64,000 bases of DNA, taken from assembly GCF_000425065.1 (NCBI RefSeq), contig NZ_AULB01000027.1:1-64000 (forward strand). The letters run 5' to 3'. Within the stretch, counting starts at the first letter, position 1; each line of letters opens with the position of its first letter. Of the stretch, positions 15,265-24,569 are shown in pieces. The stretch is from Actinomadura rifamycini DSM 43936 (lineage in GTDB: Bacteria > Actinomycetota > Actinomycetes > Streptosporangiales > Streptosporangiaceae). The notes under the pieces are model-generated. The model searched no databases. It saw nothing but the letters and a program-made list of their open reading frames with translations, and was not told the origin of the DNA. Position numbers and translations under genes: made by a program.

Positions 15265-16203
15265 TCACCGTCCGCGCGCGTCCCCTCCGGCGTCGGCCGC
15301 CTTCCGCCGCGCCCGGCGGGCCGCGTCGTCCGCGCGGTCCCGGGCCTGCCCGGCGCGCTCGGCCTTCCGGACGGCGGCGTCCCGCGCGGCGGCGGCCCGG
15401 TCGAGCTCGTGCCGGAGCCGTCCGACCTCGGCGGACGCGCGGTCGGCCGCGTCCCGCGCGGAGGCCGCCTCCGCCTCCCGCTCGGCCAGCGCGCGCTCCG
15501 CCTCGGCGGCGCGCTCGCGCAGCGCCGCCGCCCGCCGCGCCCGCGCCGCCCTGTCCCGCTCCGCCCCGTCCCGCTCCGCCGCCCGCCCGGACGGACGGCC
15601 GGACTCCGCCCGGCGGCGCGGCTTCCCGGCCTCCCCCGGCTTCTCCTTCGCCCCGGCCTTCCCGCCCTTCTCCTCCCTCTCCTTCTTCGGCCGGGTGCGC
15701 GGCTCCCCGCCCTCGGGCGCCACGGGGAAGCCCGCGGGGACGAAACCGGTGTGGCTGCGCGGGCGGGCGAGCGTCCCCGCGCGGACCTCCGCGGCGACCT
15801 CGGCGTCCACCGTCGCCGCCTGCAGGGTGTCCTCGACCTCCCGCAGCGCCTGGTCGCGCAGCGGATGCCCGGCCCCGGCCGCCAGCGACTCCGCCTCCCG
15901 CAGCAGCCCGTCGACCGACCGCGCCCGGCGCCCCTCGAGCTCGCCGAGCCCGCCGCCGCCCGCGCCCCACGCCGCGCGCAGCTCGTCCCCGACGTCCAGC
16001 AGGCGCCCGAGGTCGCCGGCGGCCGCGCGGGCGAGCAGGTTGACCGCCCACGCGCTCACGGTGGGGCGCCGCAGGCCGCCGATCCTCTTGGCGAGCGCCG
16101 CGTCCCCCGCTTTCTTCGCCTCCCGGACGAGCCGCGTCCGCGTCTCGACGAACTCGTCGGGATCGACCCCGTACAGCTCCCGGGCCGCGTTCGAGAAGTC
16201 CAC
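15265..16203 (-). CDS. Coiled-coil hypothetical protein
   Basis: 312 aa. The N-terminal ~130 residues (MDFSNAARELYGVDPDEFVETR, GGLRRPTVSAWAVNLLAR) are conserved-looking and globular. Residues ~160-210 are a Lys/Glu/Pro-rich linker, and the last ~100 are Ala/Arg/Glu heptads predicting a long coiled coil. No catalytic motif, signal peptide or membrane segment was recognised. Proteins of this layout are widespread in actinomycetes without assigned function. The GTG start is preceded 6 nt upstream by TAGGAA, suggesting a leaderless transcript. Confidence 0.7.
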   Translation of the reverse strand: MDFSNAARELYGVDPDEFVETRTRLVREAKKAGDAALAKRIGGLRRPTVSAWAVNLLARAAAGDLGRLLDVGDELRAAWGAGGGGLGELEGRRARSVDGLLREAESLAAGAGHPLRDQALREVEDTLQAATVDAEVAAEVRAGTLARPRSHTGFVPAGFPVAPEGGEPRTRPKKEREEKGGKAGAKEKPGEAGKPRRRAESGRPSGRAAERDGAERDRAARARRAAALRERAAEAERALAEREAEAASARDAADRASAEVGRLRHELDRAAAARDAAVRKAERAGQARDRADDAARRARRKAADAGGDARGR

Positions 16204-16226
16204 GCCCGGTTCCTACCCCCGGATCC

Positions 16227-17549
16227 CTAACGTGTGTCGAGGAAGCGGTCCAGGACCCGGGTGCCGAACGCCAGGCCGTCGATCGGGACGCGCTCGTCCA
16301 CGCCGTGGAACATGCCGAGGTAGTCGAGGTCCGGGCTGAGGCGCAGCGGCGCGAACCCGTAGCTGGTGATGCCGATGCGGTGGAAGGACTTGGCGTCCGT
16401 GCCGCCCTCCATCACGTAGGGGACCGGGCGGGCGCCGGGGTCCTCGGCGCGCAGCGCCCCGGCCAGCGCGGCGAACGTCGGGCCCGCCGGGTCCGCGGCC
16501 GGGGCCTCCTCGAAGTTGACGAACTCGCGCGCGACCGCCGGGCCCAGCAGCCGGTCGATCGTGGCGAGGAACTCGTCCCCGGTGCCCGGGAGGTAGCGGC
16601 CGTCCACGTGCGCGGTCGCGGTGCCGGGCACCACGTTGACCTTGTAGCCGGCGTCGAGGCGGGTCGGGTTCGCCGAGTTGCGGATCGTCCCGGCGAACAG
16701 CCGCCCGACGTCGCCGAGGCGCGCGGCCTCCGCGTCGAGCCGGTCGTGGTCGATCGTCGTGCCGAGCGCGTCCGCGAGGCCGTCCAGCAGCGCCCGGACG
16801 CCCGGGGTGAGGCGGACCGGCCAGCGGTGCGCGGCGATCCGGGACACCGCGTGCGCGATCTCGGCGACCGCGTTGGCGGGCGCGGGCTTGGAGCCGTGCC
16901 CGGCCTTCCCGCGCGCGGTGAGCCGCATCCACGCGGTGCCGCGCTCGCCGGTCGCGATCGGGTACACGCGGGCGCCGCCCGCCTCGACGCTGTACCCGCC
17001 GGACTCGCTGATCGCCTCCGTGCAGCCGGCGAAGAACTCGCGGTGCTCGCGGGCCACGAACCGGGAGCCGTACTCGCCGGTGCACTCCTCGTCGGCGAGG
17101 AAGGCCAGGAGGAGGTCGCCGCGGGTGCGGCGCCCCTCCTGGAGCCGCCGCGCGACGACCGCGAGGGTCATCGCCAGGGTGCCCTTCATGTCGATGGTGC
17201 CGCGCCCCCAGACGCAGCCGTCGCGGACCTCGCCGGCGAACGGCGGGACCGTCCATTCGGCGGCGTCGGCGGGGACGACGTCCAGGTGCCCGTGGATCAG
17301 GAACGGCGGCGCGGACGGGTCGGTGCCGGGGACGCGGGCGAGGACGCTCGCGCGGCCGGGCGCCGACTCGACGACCACCGGGTCGGCGCCCGCGCCGTCC
17401 AGCAGCCCGGCGACGTGCTCGGCGGCGGGCCGTTCCGGGCGGGCGTCGCCCTCGCCGCGGTTCGTCGTGTCGATGCGGACAAGATCGGCGCAGATCCGCG
17501 CGGCGGCGCCGCCGGCGTCGTCCCCGTCGTCCCCCGTAGCCACAGCCAC
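16227..17549 (-). CDS. M20-family metallopeptidase (ArgE/DapE/carboxypeptidase-like)
   Basis: 440 aa. Zinc ligands and catalytic acids of the M20 clan are visible: HGHLDVVPAD, the bridging Asp in GRGTIDMKG, the general base in ADEECTGEYGS, and the C-terminal FHGVDERVP. A dimerisation domain (about 180-300) interrupts the catalytic domain. It would hydrolyse a peptide or N-acyl amino acid in the cytosol. Start uncertain: GTG 17549 is preferred, while an in-frame TTG at 17564 has its AAAGG only 1 nt away. It is divergent from the peptide ABC transporter, consistent with intracellular digestion of imported peptides (inference). Confidence 0.85.
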   Translation of the reverse strand: MAVATGDDGDDAGGAAARICADLVRIDTTNRGEGDARPERPAAEHVAGLLDGAGADPVVVESAPGRASVLARVPGTDPSAPPFLIHGHLDVVPADAAEWTVPPFAGEVRDGCVWGRGTIDMKGTLAMTLAVVARRLQEGRRTRGDLLLAFLADEECTGEYGSRFVAREHREFFAGCTEAISESGGYSVEAGGARVYPIATGERGTAWMRLTARGKAGHGSKPAPANAVAEIAHAVSRIAAHRWPVRLTPGVRALLDGLADALGTTIDHDRLDAEAARLGDVGRLFAGTIRNSANPTRLDAGYKVNVVPGTATAHVDGRYLPGTGDEFLATIDRLLGPAVAREFVNFEEAPAADPAGPTFAALAGALRAEDPGARPVPYVMEGGTDAKSFHRIGITSYGFAPLRLSPDLDYLGMFHGVDERVPIDGLAFGTRVLDRFLDTR

Positions 17550-17584
17550 CTCATTCCGTAACAAACCTTTATTTTCGTCGCTCC

Positions 17585-17598
17585 TTGACCTGTGTCAA
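17585..17598. promoter_or_regulatory. Short palindrome in the peptidase/transporter intergenic region
   Basis: TTGAC-CTGT-GTCAA, a 5+5 inverted repeat, lies between the divergent M20 peptidase and peptide-transporter operon. It could be a regulator site. At this length chance occurrence is possible. Confidence 0.25.
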
Positions 17599-17728
17599 CG
17601 GCCGCCCCGAACGTCTCGATCAGGTTGCGACTCCGTCAGCCCCGTAGGCACGCCGTTACCTGGGGTGGAACCTGCGAGCAATCTGCGCGTGCGGTGCGGT
17701 GCCGCGGCGGCGCGGGGCGAGGAGGGAC

Positions 17729-19336
17729 ATGATCGGTCAGAGGGGTGCGAACGGGCGAGCGGGCGCGGGGCTCGCCGCGGTGCTGCTTGCGGCCTCGCTG
17801 GGCCTGGCGGCCTGCGGCGGCGCGGAGGCGTCGGGCGACGGCACGTTCGTCGTCGGCCATTCCGAGCCGGACCACCTGGTGCCGGCGAACACGACCAGCA
17901 GCTACTCCTTCGACGTGCTCAGCGAGTTGTTCGACAACCTGATGACGCTGACCCCGGAGGGGAAGCCGGTGCCGCTCGCCGCCGAGTCGGTCGAGTCCGC
18001 GGACCAGCGGACCTGGACGATCAAGGTGCGGCCGGGGCTGACGTTCCACAACGGCGAGCCGGTCACCGCGCAGAGCTTCGCCGACGCCTGGAACAACGGC
18101 GCGTACGGGCCGAACGCGTACGGGGCGAACAGCTACTTCTCCTACATCGAGGGCTACGAGGAGCTGAACCCCGAGGACGAGAACGCGACGCCGGAGGAGA
18201 AGACGCTGTCCGGCCTGGAGGTCGTGGACGCCGCGACGCTCAAGGTCACGCTGAACCAGCCGTTCCGCCAGTTCCCGCACCTGCTGACCTACCCGGCGTA
18301 CGCGCCGATGCCCAAGGCGGGGCTGGCCGACCTGAAGGCGTTCGAGGAGCACCCCATCGGCAACGGCCCGTACATGATGAGCGGGAACTGGGAGCGCAAC
18401 CGGCAGATCGCGCTCGTGCCGTTCCCCAAGTACACCGGGCCGCGCAAGCCGAAGAACAAGGGCGTGACCTGGAAGAGCTACTCCAGCGCCGACACCGCCT
18501 ACACCGACCTGCGGGCCGGGCGGCTCGACGTGCTGCAGACGATCCCGGCGGCGAAGGTGCCCGAGGCGAAGCGGGTGCTCGGCGACCGGTTCCTGCCGCG
18601 CGAGATGGGCACGATCGACTACCTCGGCTTCCCGCTGTTCGACGAGCGGTTCGCCGACCCCAAGCTGCGGCGGGCGTTCTCGATGGTCATCGACCGCGAG
18701 GGGATCAACAAGGCCGTCTACAACGGGGCCTACACGCCCGCCGACTCGCTGCTTCCGCCGATCATCCCGGGGTACCGCGAGGGCGCGTGCGGCGAGCCGT
18801 GCACCTACGACCCGGCCAAGGCGAAGAAGCTGTTCGACGAGGCGGGCGGGTTCAGCGGGACGCTCGAACTGTACTTCTCCAACGCGCAGCCGACCTACGA
18901 GCAGTGGATGCGGATCGTCGCCAATTCCATTCGTGACAATCTCGGCATTCAGGACATCCAGTTCCGGGAGGTGCCGGCCTCCGAGTACTTCTCGATGCTG
19001 AACGCGCGCGAGGAAAAGGGCCCGTACCGGCAGAACTGGGAGGCCGACTACCCCGACCCCCAGAACTACCTCGAGAACATGTGGGGCTCGGCGGGCAACA
19101 AGATGGGCTGGAAGAACGAGGAGTTCGACGAGCTGATCGCGAAGGGCAACCGCGCCGCCGACGAGCAGGAGGCCCTGCGCCACTACCATGCCGCCGAGGA
19201 GATCGCGATCCGCGAGATGCCGATGATCCCGCTGTGGACCTGGACGGGCCAGGGCGGCCGCTCCGAACGCGTCGGGAACGTCACCGTCACCGCCTTCTCC
19301 ACCGGCCTGCTCGCCGACCAGGTGACGGTCGAGTAA
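17729..19336 (+). CDS. ABC transporter substrate-binding lipoprotein (peptide/DppA-OppA type)
   Basis: 535 aa, SBP_bac_5 family. A type II signal peptide (charged RGANGR region, then a ~16-residue Ala/Leu core) ends in the lipobox LAAC near residue 29, so the mature protein is anchored outside the membrane. Family hallmarks include LAESVESADQRTWTIKVRPGL and YPDPQNYLENMWGS. The length and the downstream two permeases and two ATPases match dipeptide/oligopeptide importers. The ligand is not predictable. AGGAGG lies only 3 nt before the ATG, unusually close. It heads a five-gene operon with gaps of 4-21 nt. Confidence 0.92.
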   Translation: MIGQRGANGRAGAGLAAVLLAASLGLAACGGAEASGDGTFVVGHSEPDHLVPANTTSSYSFDVLSELFDNLMTLTPEGKPVPLAAESVESADQRTWTIKVRPGLTFHNGEPVTAQSFADAWNNGAYGPNAYGANSYFSYIEGYEELNPEDENATPEEKTLSGLEVVDAATLKVTLNQPFRQFPHLLTYPAYAPMPKAGLADLKAFEEHPIGNGPYMMSGNWERNRQIALVPFPKYTGPRKPKNKGVTWKSYSSADTAYTDLRAGRLDVLQTIPAAKVPEAKRVLGDRFLPREMGTIDYLGFPLFDERFADPKLRRAFSMVIDREGINKAVYNGAYTPADSLLPPIIPGYREGACGEPCTYDPAKAKKLFDEAGGFSGTLELYFSNAQPTYEQWMRIVANSIRDNLGIQDIQFREVPASEYFSMLNAREEKGPYRQNWEADYPDPQNYLENMWGSAGNKMGWKNEEFDELIAKGNRAADEQEALRHYHAAEEIAIREMPMIPLWTWTGQGGRSERVGNVTVTAFSTGLLADQVTVE

Positions 19337-19340
19337 CCGG

Positions 19341-20267
19341 ATGTGGCGGTACACGCTCCGGCGGATCCTCCAGGCCGTCCCGGTCTTCTTCGGCACGACG
19401 CTGCTCATCTACGCGATGGTGTTCGCGCTGCCCGGCGACCCGATCCAGGCCCTGGCGGGCGACAAGCCCGTCCCCGAGAACGTCCTGCACACCCTGCGCG
19501 AGCGCTACAACCTCAACGACCCGCTGCTCGTCCAGTACGGCAAGTACATGTGGGGGCTCCTGCAGGGCGACCTGGGCGAGAACTACACCGGGCAGAGCGT
19601 GTCGGAGATGCTCGCCGGGCGCTGGCCGGTGACCGCGCGGCTCGCCCTCACCGCGTGGATCTTCGAGCTGGTCGTCGGGATCGCGCTGGGCGTGTGGGCC
19701 GGGCTGCGCCGCGGCCGCCTCGCCGACACGCTCGTCCTCGGCGGGACGACGCTGGTCATCGCCGTCCCGGTGTTCGTGCTCGGCTACACCGCGCAGATCG
19801 TGTTCGGGCTGCACTGGCAGATCTTCCCGACGGCCGGCATCGACGACGGCTGGCCGATGAGCTACCTGCTGCCCGGCATCATCCTCGGCTCGTTCGGCCT
19901 GTCGTACGTCGCGCGGCTGACCCGGACGAGCCTCGCCGAGAACCTGCGCGCCGACTACGTGCGGACGGCCGGCGCCAAGGGGCTCACGCGGGCGCGGGTG
20001 ATCGGCCGGCACACCCTGCGCAACTCGCTGATCCCCGTGGTGACCTACCTCGGCGTCGACTTCGGGGCGCTGATGGGCGGCGCGATCGTCACCGAGGGGA
20101 TCTTCAACCTGCCCGGCATCGGCCAGCAGGTGTTCCAGTCGATCCAGCTCAAGGAGGGGCCGGTCGTGGTCGGCGCGGTCACCCTCCTCGTGCTGATCTT
20201 CCTGGCGGTCAACCTGCTCGTGGACCTGCTCTACGGGCTCCTGGACCCGAGGATCCGGTACGAGTGA
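19341..20267 (+). CDS. ABC transporter permease (DppB/OppB type)
   Basis: 308 aa, BPD_transp_1 family. The N-terminal MWRYTLRRILQAVPVFFGTTLLIYAMVF membrane anchor is typical of DppB/OppB, followed by about five further membrane segments. The EAA-type cytoplasmic loop that docks the ATPase reads ENLRADYVRTAGAKGLTRARVIGRH (about 195-220). It starts 4 nt after the lipoprotein stop, so the two are co-translated. Confidence 0.93.
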   Translation: MWRYTLRRILQAVPVFFGTTLLIYAMVFALPGDPIQALAGDKPVPENVLHTLRERYNLNDPLLVQYGKYMWGLLQGDLGENYTGQSVSEMLAGRWPVTARLALTAWIFELVVGIALGVWAGLRRGRLADTLVLGGTTLVIAVPVFVLGYTAQIVFGLHWQIFPTAGIDDGWPMSYLLPGIILGSFGLSYVARLTRTSLAENLRADYVRTAGAKGLTRARVIGRHTLRNSLIPVVTYLGVDFGALMGGAIVTEGIFNLPGIGQQVFQSIQLKEGPVVVGAVTLLVLIFLAVNLLVDLLYGLLDPRIRYE

Positions 20268-20286
20268 GCGCGCGAGAGGAGGGGCC

Positions 20287-21315
20287 GTGACGACCGGCGA
20301 ACGGGACGTCGGCACGAAGGGTGCCGGCGCGCAGGGGATCGGCGCGCAGGGGATCGGTGCGCAGGGGATCGGTGCGCAGGGCGTCGGGACGGGAGGAGTC
20401 GGCACGGGGGGAACCGCGGCGGCCGTCGCCGCCGGGGCGGGCGGCGGCCCGCCGGGCGGCGACGCCGGCCGGGCCTCCCTGTGGGACGACGCGTGGCGGG
20501 ACCTGCGGCGCCGCTGGGTGTTCTGGGGTTCGGCGGCGATCCTCGCCGTCGTCGCGGTGATGGCCGCGTTCCCCGGGCTGTTCACCGGGCACGAGGCGAA
20601 CCGGGGCTGCGACCCGAACGCCGCCCGGCTCGGCCCGTCCGCGGAGCACTGGTTCGGCACCGACGGCGCGGGCTGCGACTACTACGCGCACGTCGTGCAC
20701 GGCGCCCGCCCGACCCTGCTGATCGGTGTCGCGGTCACGCTGTTCGCGTTCGCGATCGCGCTGGTGTTCGGGATGGCCGCCGGCTACTACGGCGGCCTGC
20801 TGGACGCCGTCATCGCCCGGATCACCGACGTGTTCTTCGGGCTGCCGTTCGTGCTCGGCGCCACCGTGATCCTGGTGGCGTTCCCCGGGCACGGCGTCGG
20901 CGCGATGACGCTCGTGCTCGTGCTGCTCGGCTGGACGACGATGATCCGCATCATGCGGGCGCAGGTCATCGCCGTCCGGGACGCCGACTACGTGCAGGCG
21001 GCGCGGCTGCTCGGCGCGTCCGATCTCCGGATCATGGCGCGGCACGTGCTGCCGAACGCGATCGCGCCCGTGATCGTCGTCGCCACCCTCAACGTCGGCA
21101 ACGTGATCGCCGGGGAGGCGACGCTGGACTTCCTCGGCGTCGGCCTGCAGTACCCGGAGGTGTCGTGGGGGCTCCAGCTCAACCAGGCGCAGGACTCCTT
21201 CATCGCCCATCCGCACCTGCTGCTCTTCCCCGCCGTGTTCCTGTCGGCCACCGTGCTGGCCTTCCTGATGCTCGGCGACGCCGCGCGCGACGCCCTCGAC
21301 CCGAAACTGCGGTGA
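20287..21315 (+). CDS. ABC transporter permease (DppC/OppC type) with repetitive N-terminus
   Basis: 342 aa, BPD_transp_1 family. The EAA loop reads AVRDADYVQAARLLGASDLRIMARH (about 230-255), with six expected membrane helices between ~75 and 335. The first ~60 residues are a low-complexity Gly/Ala/Gln tail containing GIGAQ repeated, encoded by tandem 15-bp units (20326-20385). DppC proteins normally have a short cytoplasmic tail, so this extension is unusual and probably variable between strains. GTG start; GAGAGGAGG lies upstream in the 19-nt gap. Confidence 0.92.
   Translation: MTTGERDVGTKGAGAQGIGAQGIGAQGIGAQGVGTGGVGTGGTAAAVAAGAGGGPPGGDAGRASLWDDAWRDLRRRWVFWGSAAILAVVAVMAAFPGLFTGHEANRGCDPNAARLGPSAEHWFGTDGAGCDYYAHVVHGARPTLLIGVAVTLFAFAIALVFGMAAGYYGGLLDAVIARITDVFFGLPFVLGATVILVAFPGHGVGAMTLVLVLLGWTTMIRIMRAQVIAVRDADYVQAARLLGASDLRIMARHVLPNAIAPVIVVATLNVGNVIAGEATLDFLGVGLQYPEVSWGLQLNQAQDSFIAHPHLLLFPAVFLSATVLAFLMLGDAARDALDPKLR
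20326..20385 (+). repeat. Four tandem 15-bp repeats within the DppC-like gene
   Basis: Units GGCGCGCAGGGGATC (20326, 20341), GGTGCGCAGGGGATC (20356) and GGTGCGCAGGGCGTC (20371). They are in frame and encode repeated G-(I/V)-GAQ at the cytoplasmic N-terminus. The near-identity at DNA level indicates recent slippage or unequal exchange. Confidence 0.9.
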
Positions 21316-21336
21316 GGCCATGACGGGGGAACGACC

Positions 21337-22372
<1,036 letters not shown>

Positions 22373-22401
<29 letters not shown>

Positions 22402-23491
22402 CGAACCGGGCCCCGAACCGGCCCGCCGGCCGGCGGACGGCCCGGGCCGCGGCCCGGCCGCGGAGCCGATCCTGCGGGTCGAGGGCCTCGTCAAGCACTA
22501 CCCGGTGACCCGCGGCGTGCTGTTCAAGCGGACGGTCGGCCGCGTCAAGGCCGTGGACGGCGTCGACCTGGAGCTGCGGCCCGGCGAGACCCTCGGCGTC
22601 GTCGGCGAGTCCGGCTGCGGGAAGTCGACCCTCGCGCGGCTGCTGCTGGCCGCCGAGCGCCCCACCGCGGGCACCGTCCGGTTCGCCGGACGGGACGTCT
22701 TCACGCTGTCCCGCGCGGAACTGCGGGCCCTCCGGCGCCGCATCCAGATGGTGCTCCAGGACCCGTACTCCTCCCTCAACCCGCGGATGACGGTCGGGGA
22801 CATCGTCGGCGAGCCGTTCGCGATCCACCCCGACGCGGCCCCCAAGGGGGAGCGGCGCGCCCGCGTCGGCGAGCTGCTGGAACTGGTCGGGCTCGACCCC
22901 GACCACGCCGACCGCTACCCGCACCAGTTCTCCGGCGGCCAGCGGCAGCGCGTCGGGATCGCCCGGGCCCTCGCGCTGCGCCCCGACGTCATCGTCTGCG
23001 ACGAGCCGGTGTCGGCGCTCGACGTGTCCGTGCAGGCCCAGGTGATGAACCTGCTCGCGGAGCTGCAGCGCGAGCTGGGGCTGGCGTACGTGTTCATCGC
23101 GCACGACCTCGCGGCCGTCCGCCACATCTCCGACCGCATTGCCGTGATGTACCTGGGGAAGGTCGTCGAGACGGGCGACCAGGAGCGGATCTACGAGCAC
23201 GCGACGCACCCCTACACGCAGGCGCTGCTGTCCGCCGTCCCCGTGCCCGACCCGGACGCCCCCGGCTGGGCGGACCAGATCGAGCTGGAGGGGGAGCCGC
23301 CGTCGCCGCTGGACCCGCCGTCCGGGTGCCGGTTCCGGACGCGCTGCCCGAAGGCGGCGGACGTCTGCGCGGAGCGGGAGCCCGCGCTGGAGGCGCGCGA
23401 CGGGTCCGCGCACCCGAGCGCGTGCCACTTCGCCGCCGAAGCCGCCCCGGGGAGCGGCCCGTTCGCGGACCCGCTCGCGAAGGGGCACTGA
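22373..23491 (+). CDS. ABC transporter ATP-binding protein (DppF/OppF type)
   Basis: 372 aa. The diagnostic OppF/DppF opening (LVKHYPVTRGVLFKRTVGRVKAVDGV, about 38-63) is followed by Walker A GESGCGKS, signature QFSGGQRQR, Walker B VIVCDEPVSALD, and the C-terminal CRFRTRCPKAADVC segment. It pairs with the preceding ATPase to form the asymmetric ATPase dimer. The GTG start lies inside the upstream gene, so the N-terminal ~30 residues (Pro/Arg-rich) overlap the end of the DppD-like frame. Last gene of the operon. Confidence 0.94.
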
Positions 23492-23528
23492 GCCGCGCGA
23501 TCGCGGACGCGGCGCGTCCCCGGGTCCG

Positions 23529-23534
23529 TAGGGT
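23529..23534 (+). promoter_or_regulatory. -10 element (TAGGGT), leaderless promoter
   Basis: TAGGGT, then 6 nt, then the ATG at 23541. The gene has its own promoter and is not simply read through from the transporter operon. Confidence 0.45.
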
Positions 23535-23540
23535 GGGGGC

Positions 23541-24398
23541 ATGGCGCGCAAGGGGAGGGGTCCGCGGCCGGAGACCCACACGATCGCCGGCGGCGAGGCG
23601 GAACTGCTGCGGGACGCCGACCGCGACGGCGGCTGGGTGCTGCTCGTGGGCGGCGTCCCGCAGTCCTACGTGGACCTGTCCGACCCGACCTACCTCGACT
23701 TCGAGTACATGCAGCTCATGGGGGCCGTCGTCGACGCGATCGCGCCGGCCGGGGAGCCGCTCGACGCCGTCCACGTCGGCGGCGCCGGCTGCACGCTCCC
23801 GCGCTACGTCGCCGCGACGCGCCCCCGCTCGCGGCAGGTCGTGCTGGAACCGGACGGCGAGCTGGTGCGGCTCGTCCGGGAGCGGCTCCCGGTCAAGAAC
23901 GTCCCCGGGCTGCGGATCCGGATCACCGACGGGCGGTCCGGGATCGCCGCGCTGCCCGACGCGGCGGACGACCTGGTGGTGATGGACGCGTTCGCGGAGG
24001 CGTCGATGCCGCCCGACCTCGCCACCCGCGAGTTCGTGCTGGACGCCGCGCGGGTGCTGCGGCCCGGCGGCGTCTACCTCGCCAACGTCGCCGACGGGTT
24101 CCGGCTGCCGTTCGCCCGCCGGGCCGCCGCGACGATCGCGTCGGTGTTCGGCCACACGCTGCTGATGGGCGACCCCGGGGTGCTGCGCGGCCGCCGGTTC
24201 GGCAACCTCATCGTGGCGGGGTCCCGGGAGCCGCTGCCGGTCGCCGAGCTGACCCGCCGGGCCGCCGGGGGCATCACCCGGGCGCGGCTGCTGGCGGGCG
24301 GCGACCTGGCCGCGTTCTGCTCCGGCGCCGCGCCGCTGCGCGACGGCGAGGACGTCGCCGTCCCGGTCCCGCCGCCGCAGGTCTTCGGGAAATCCTGA
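23541..24398 (+). CDS. Spermidine-synthase-like (PABS-fold) protein
   Basis: 285 aa. The sequence follows the polyamine aminopropyltransferase fold: N-terminal beta region with QSYVDLSDPTYLDFEYMQLMG, SAM-type binding strand VHVGGAGCTLPRYVA, acidic strand QVVLEPDGELV and DDLVVMDAF. The catalytic Asp context of true spermidine synthase (D-x-x-DP after the third strand) is replaced by MDAFAEASMP, and GGGEG is GGAGC, so polyamine synthesis is doubtful. Such fused-type or orphan PABS proteins are common in actinomycetes with unknown function. Cytosolic. Single gene. Confidence 0.75.
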   Translation: MARKGRGPRPETHTIAGGEAELLRDADRDGGWVLLVGGVPQSYVDLSDPTYLDFEYMQLMGAVVDAIAPAGEPLDAVHVGGAGCTLPRYVAATRPRSRQVVLEPDGELVRLVRERLPVKNVPGLRIRITDGRSGIAALPDAADDLVVMDAFAEASMPPDLATREFVLDAARVLRPGGVYLANVADGFRLPFARRAAATIASVFGHTLLMGDPGVLRGRRFGNLIVAGSREPLPVAELTRRAAGGITRARLLAGGDLAAFCSGAAPLRDGEDVAVPVPPPQVFGKS

Positions 24399-24557
24399 CG
24401 GGATTCTCACGGTGCCGAAAAAGTGACACGGCACGGCTCGCCGCGCTGAATTCCCTTCCCCAGGTCAGAACGGTAGGGGTGCCCGAAGGCCGTGCGCGGA
24501 CGGGGATTTCGGGCCGTCCGGGTCGCGGTATCGGCCGCATCCGGCCGCCCGATGTTC

Positions 24558-24563
24558 CATAAT
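24558..24563 (+). promoter_or_regulatory. -10 element (CATAAT) for PP2C gene
   Basis: CATAAT is followed by 6 nt and the ATG at 24570. Because no Shine-Dalgarno sequence precedes any candidate start, this supports a leaderless mRNA beginning at 24570. Confidence 0.4.
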
Positions 24564-24569
24564 CGACCG

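Noticed and set aside
1234..16203. A natural-product biosynthetic cluster (two P450s, methyltransferase, monooxygenase, PLP decarboxylase)
   Set aside because: No PKS, NRPS, terpene synthase, RiPP precursor or other core gene is present. The genes are in mixed orientation and separate transcription units.
20326..20385. CRISPR-like tandem repeats
   Set aside because: The 15-bp units have no spacers, lie in frame within a permease gene and encode a simple peptide repeat.
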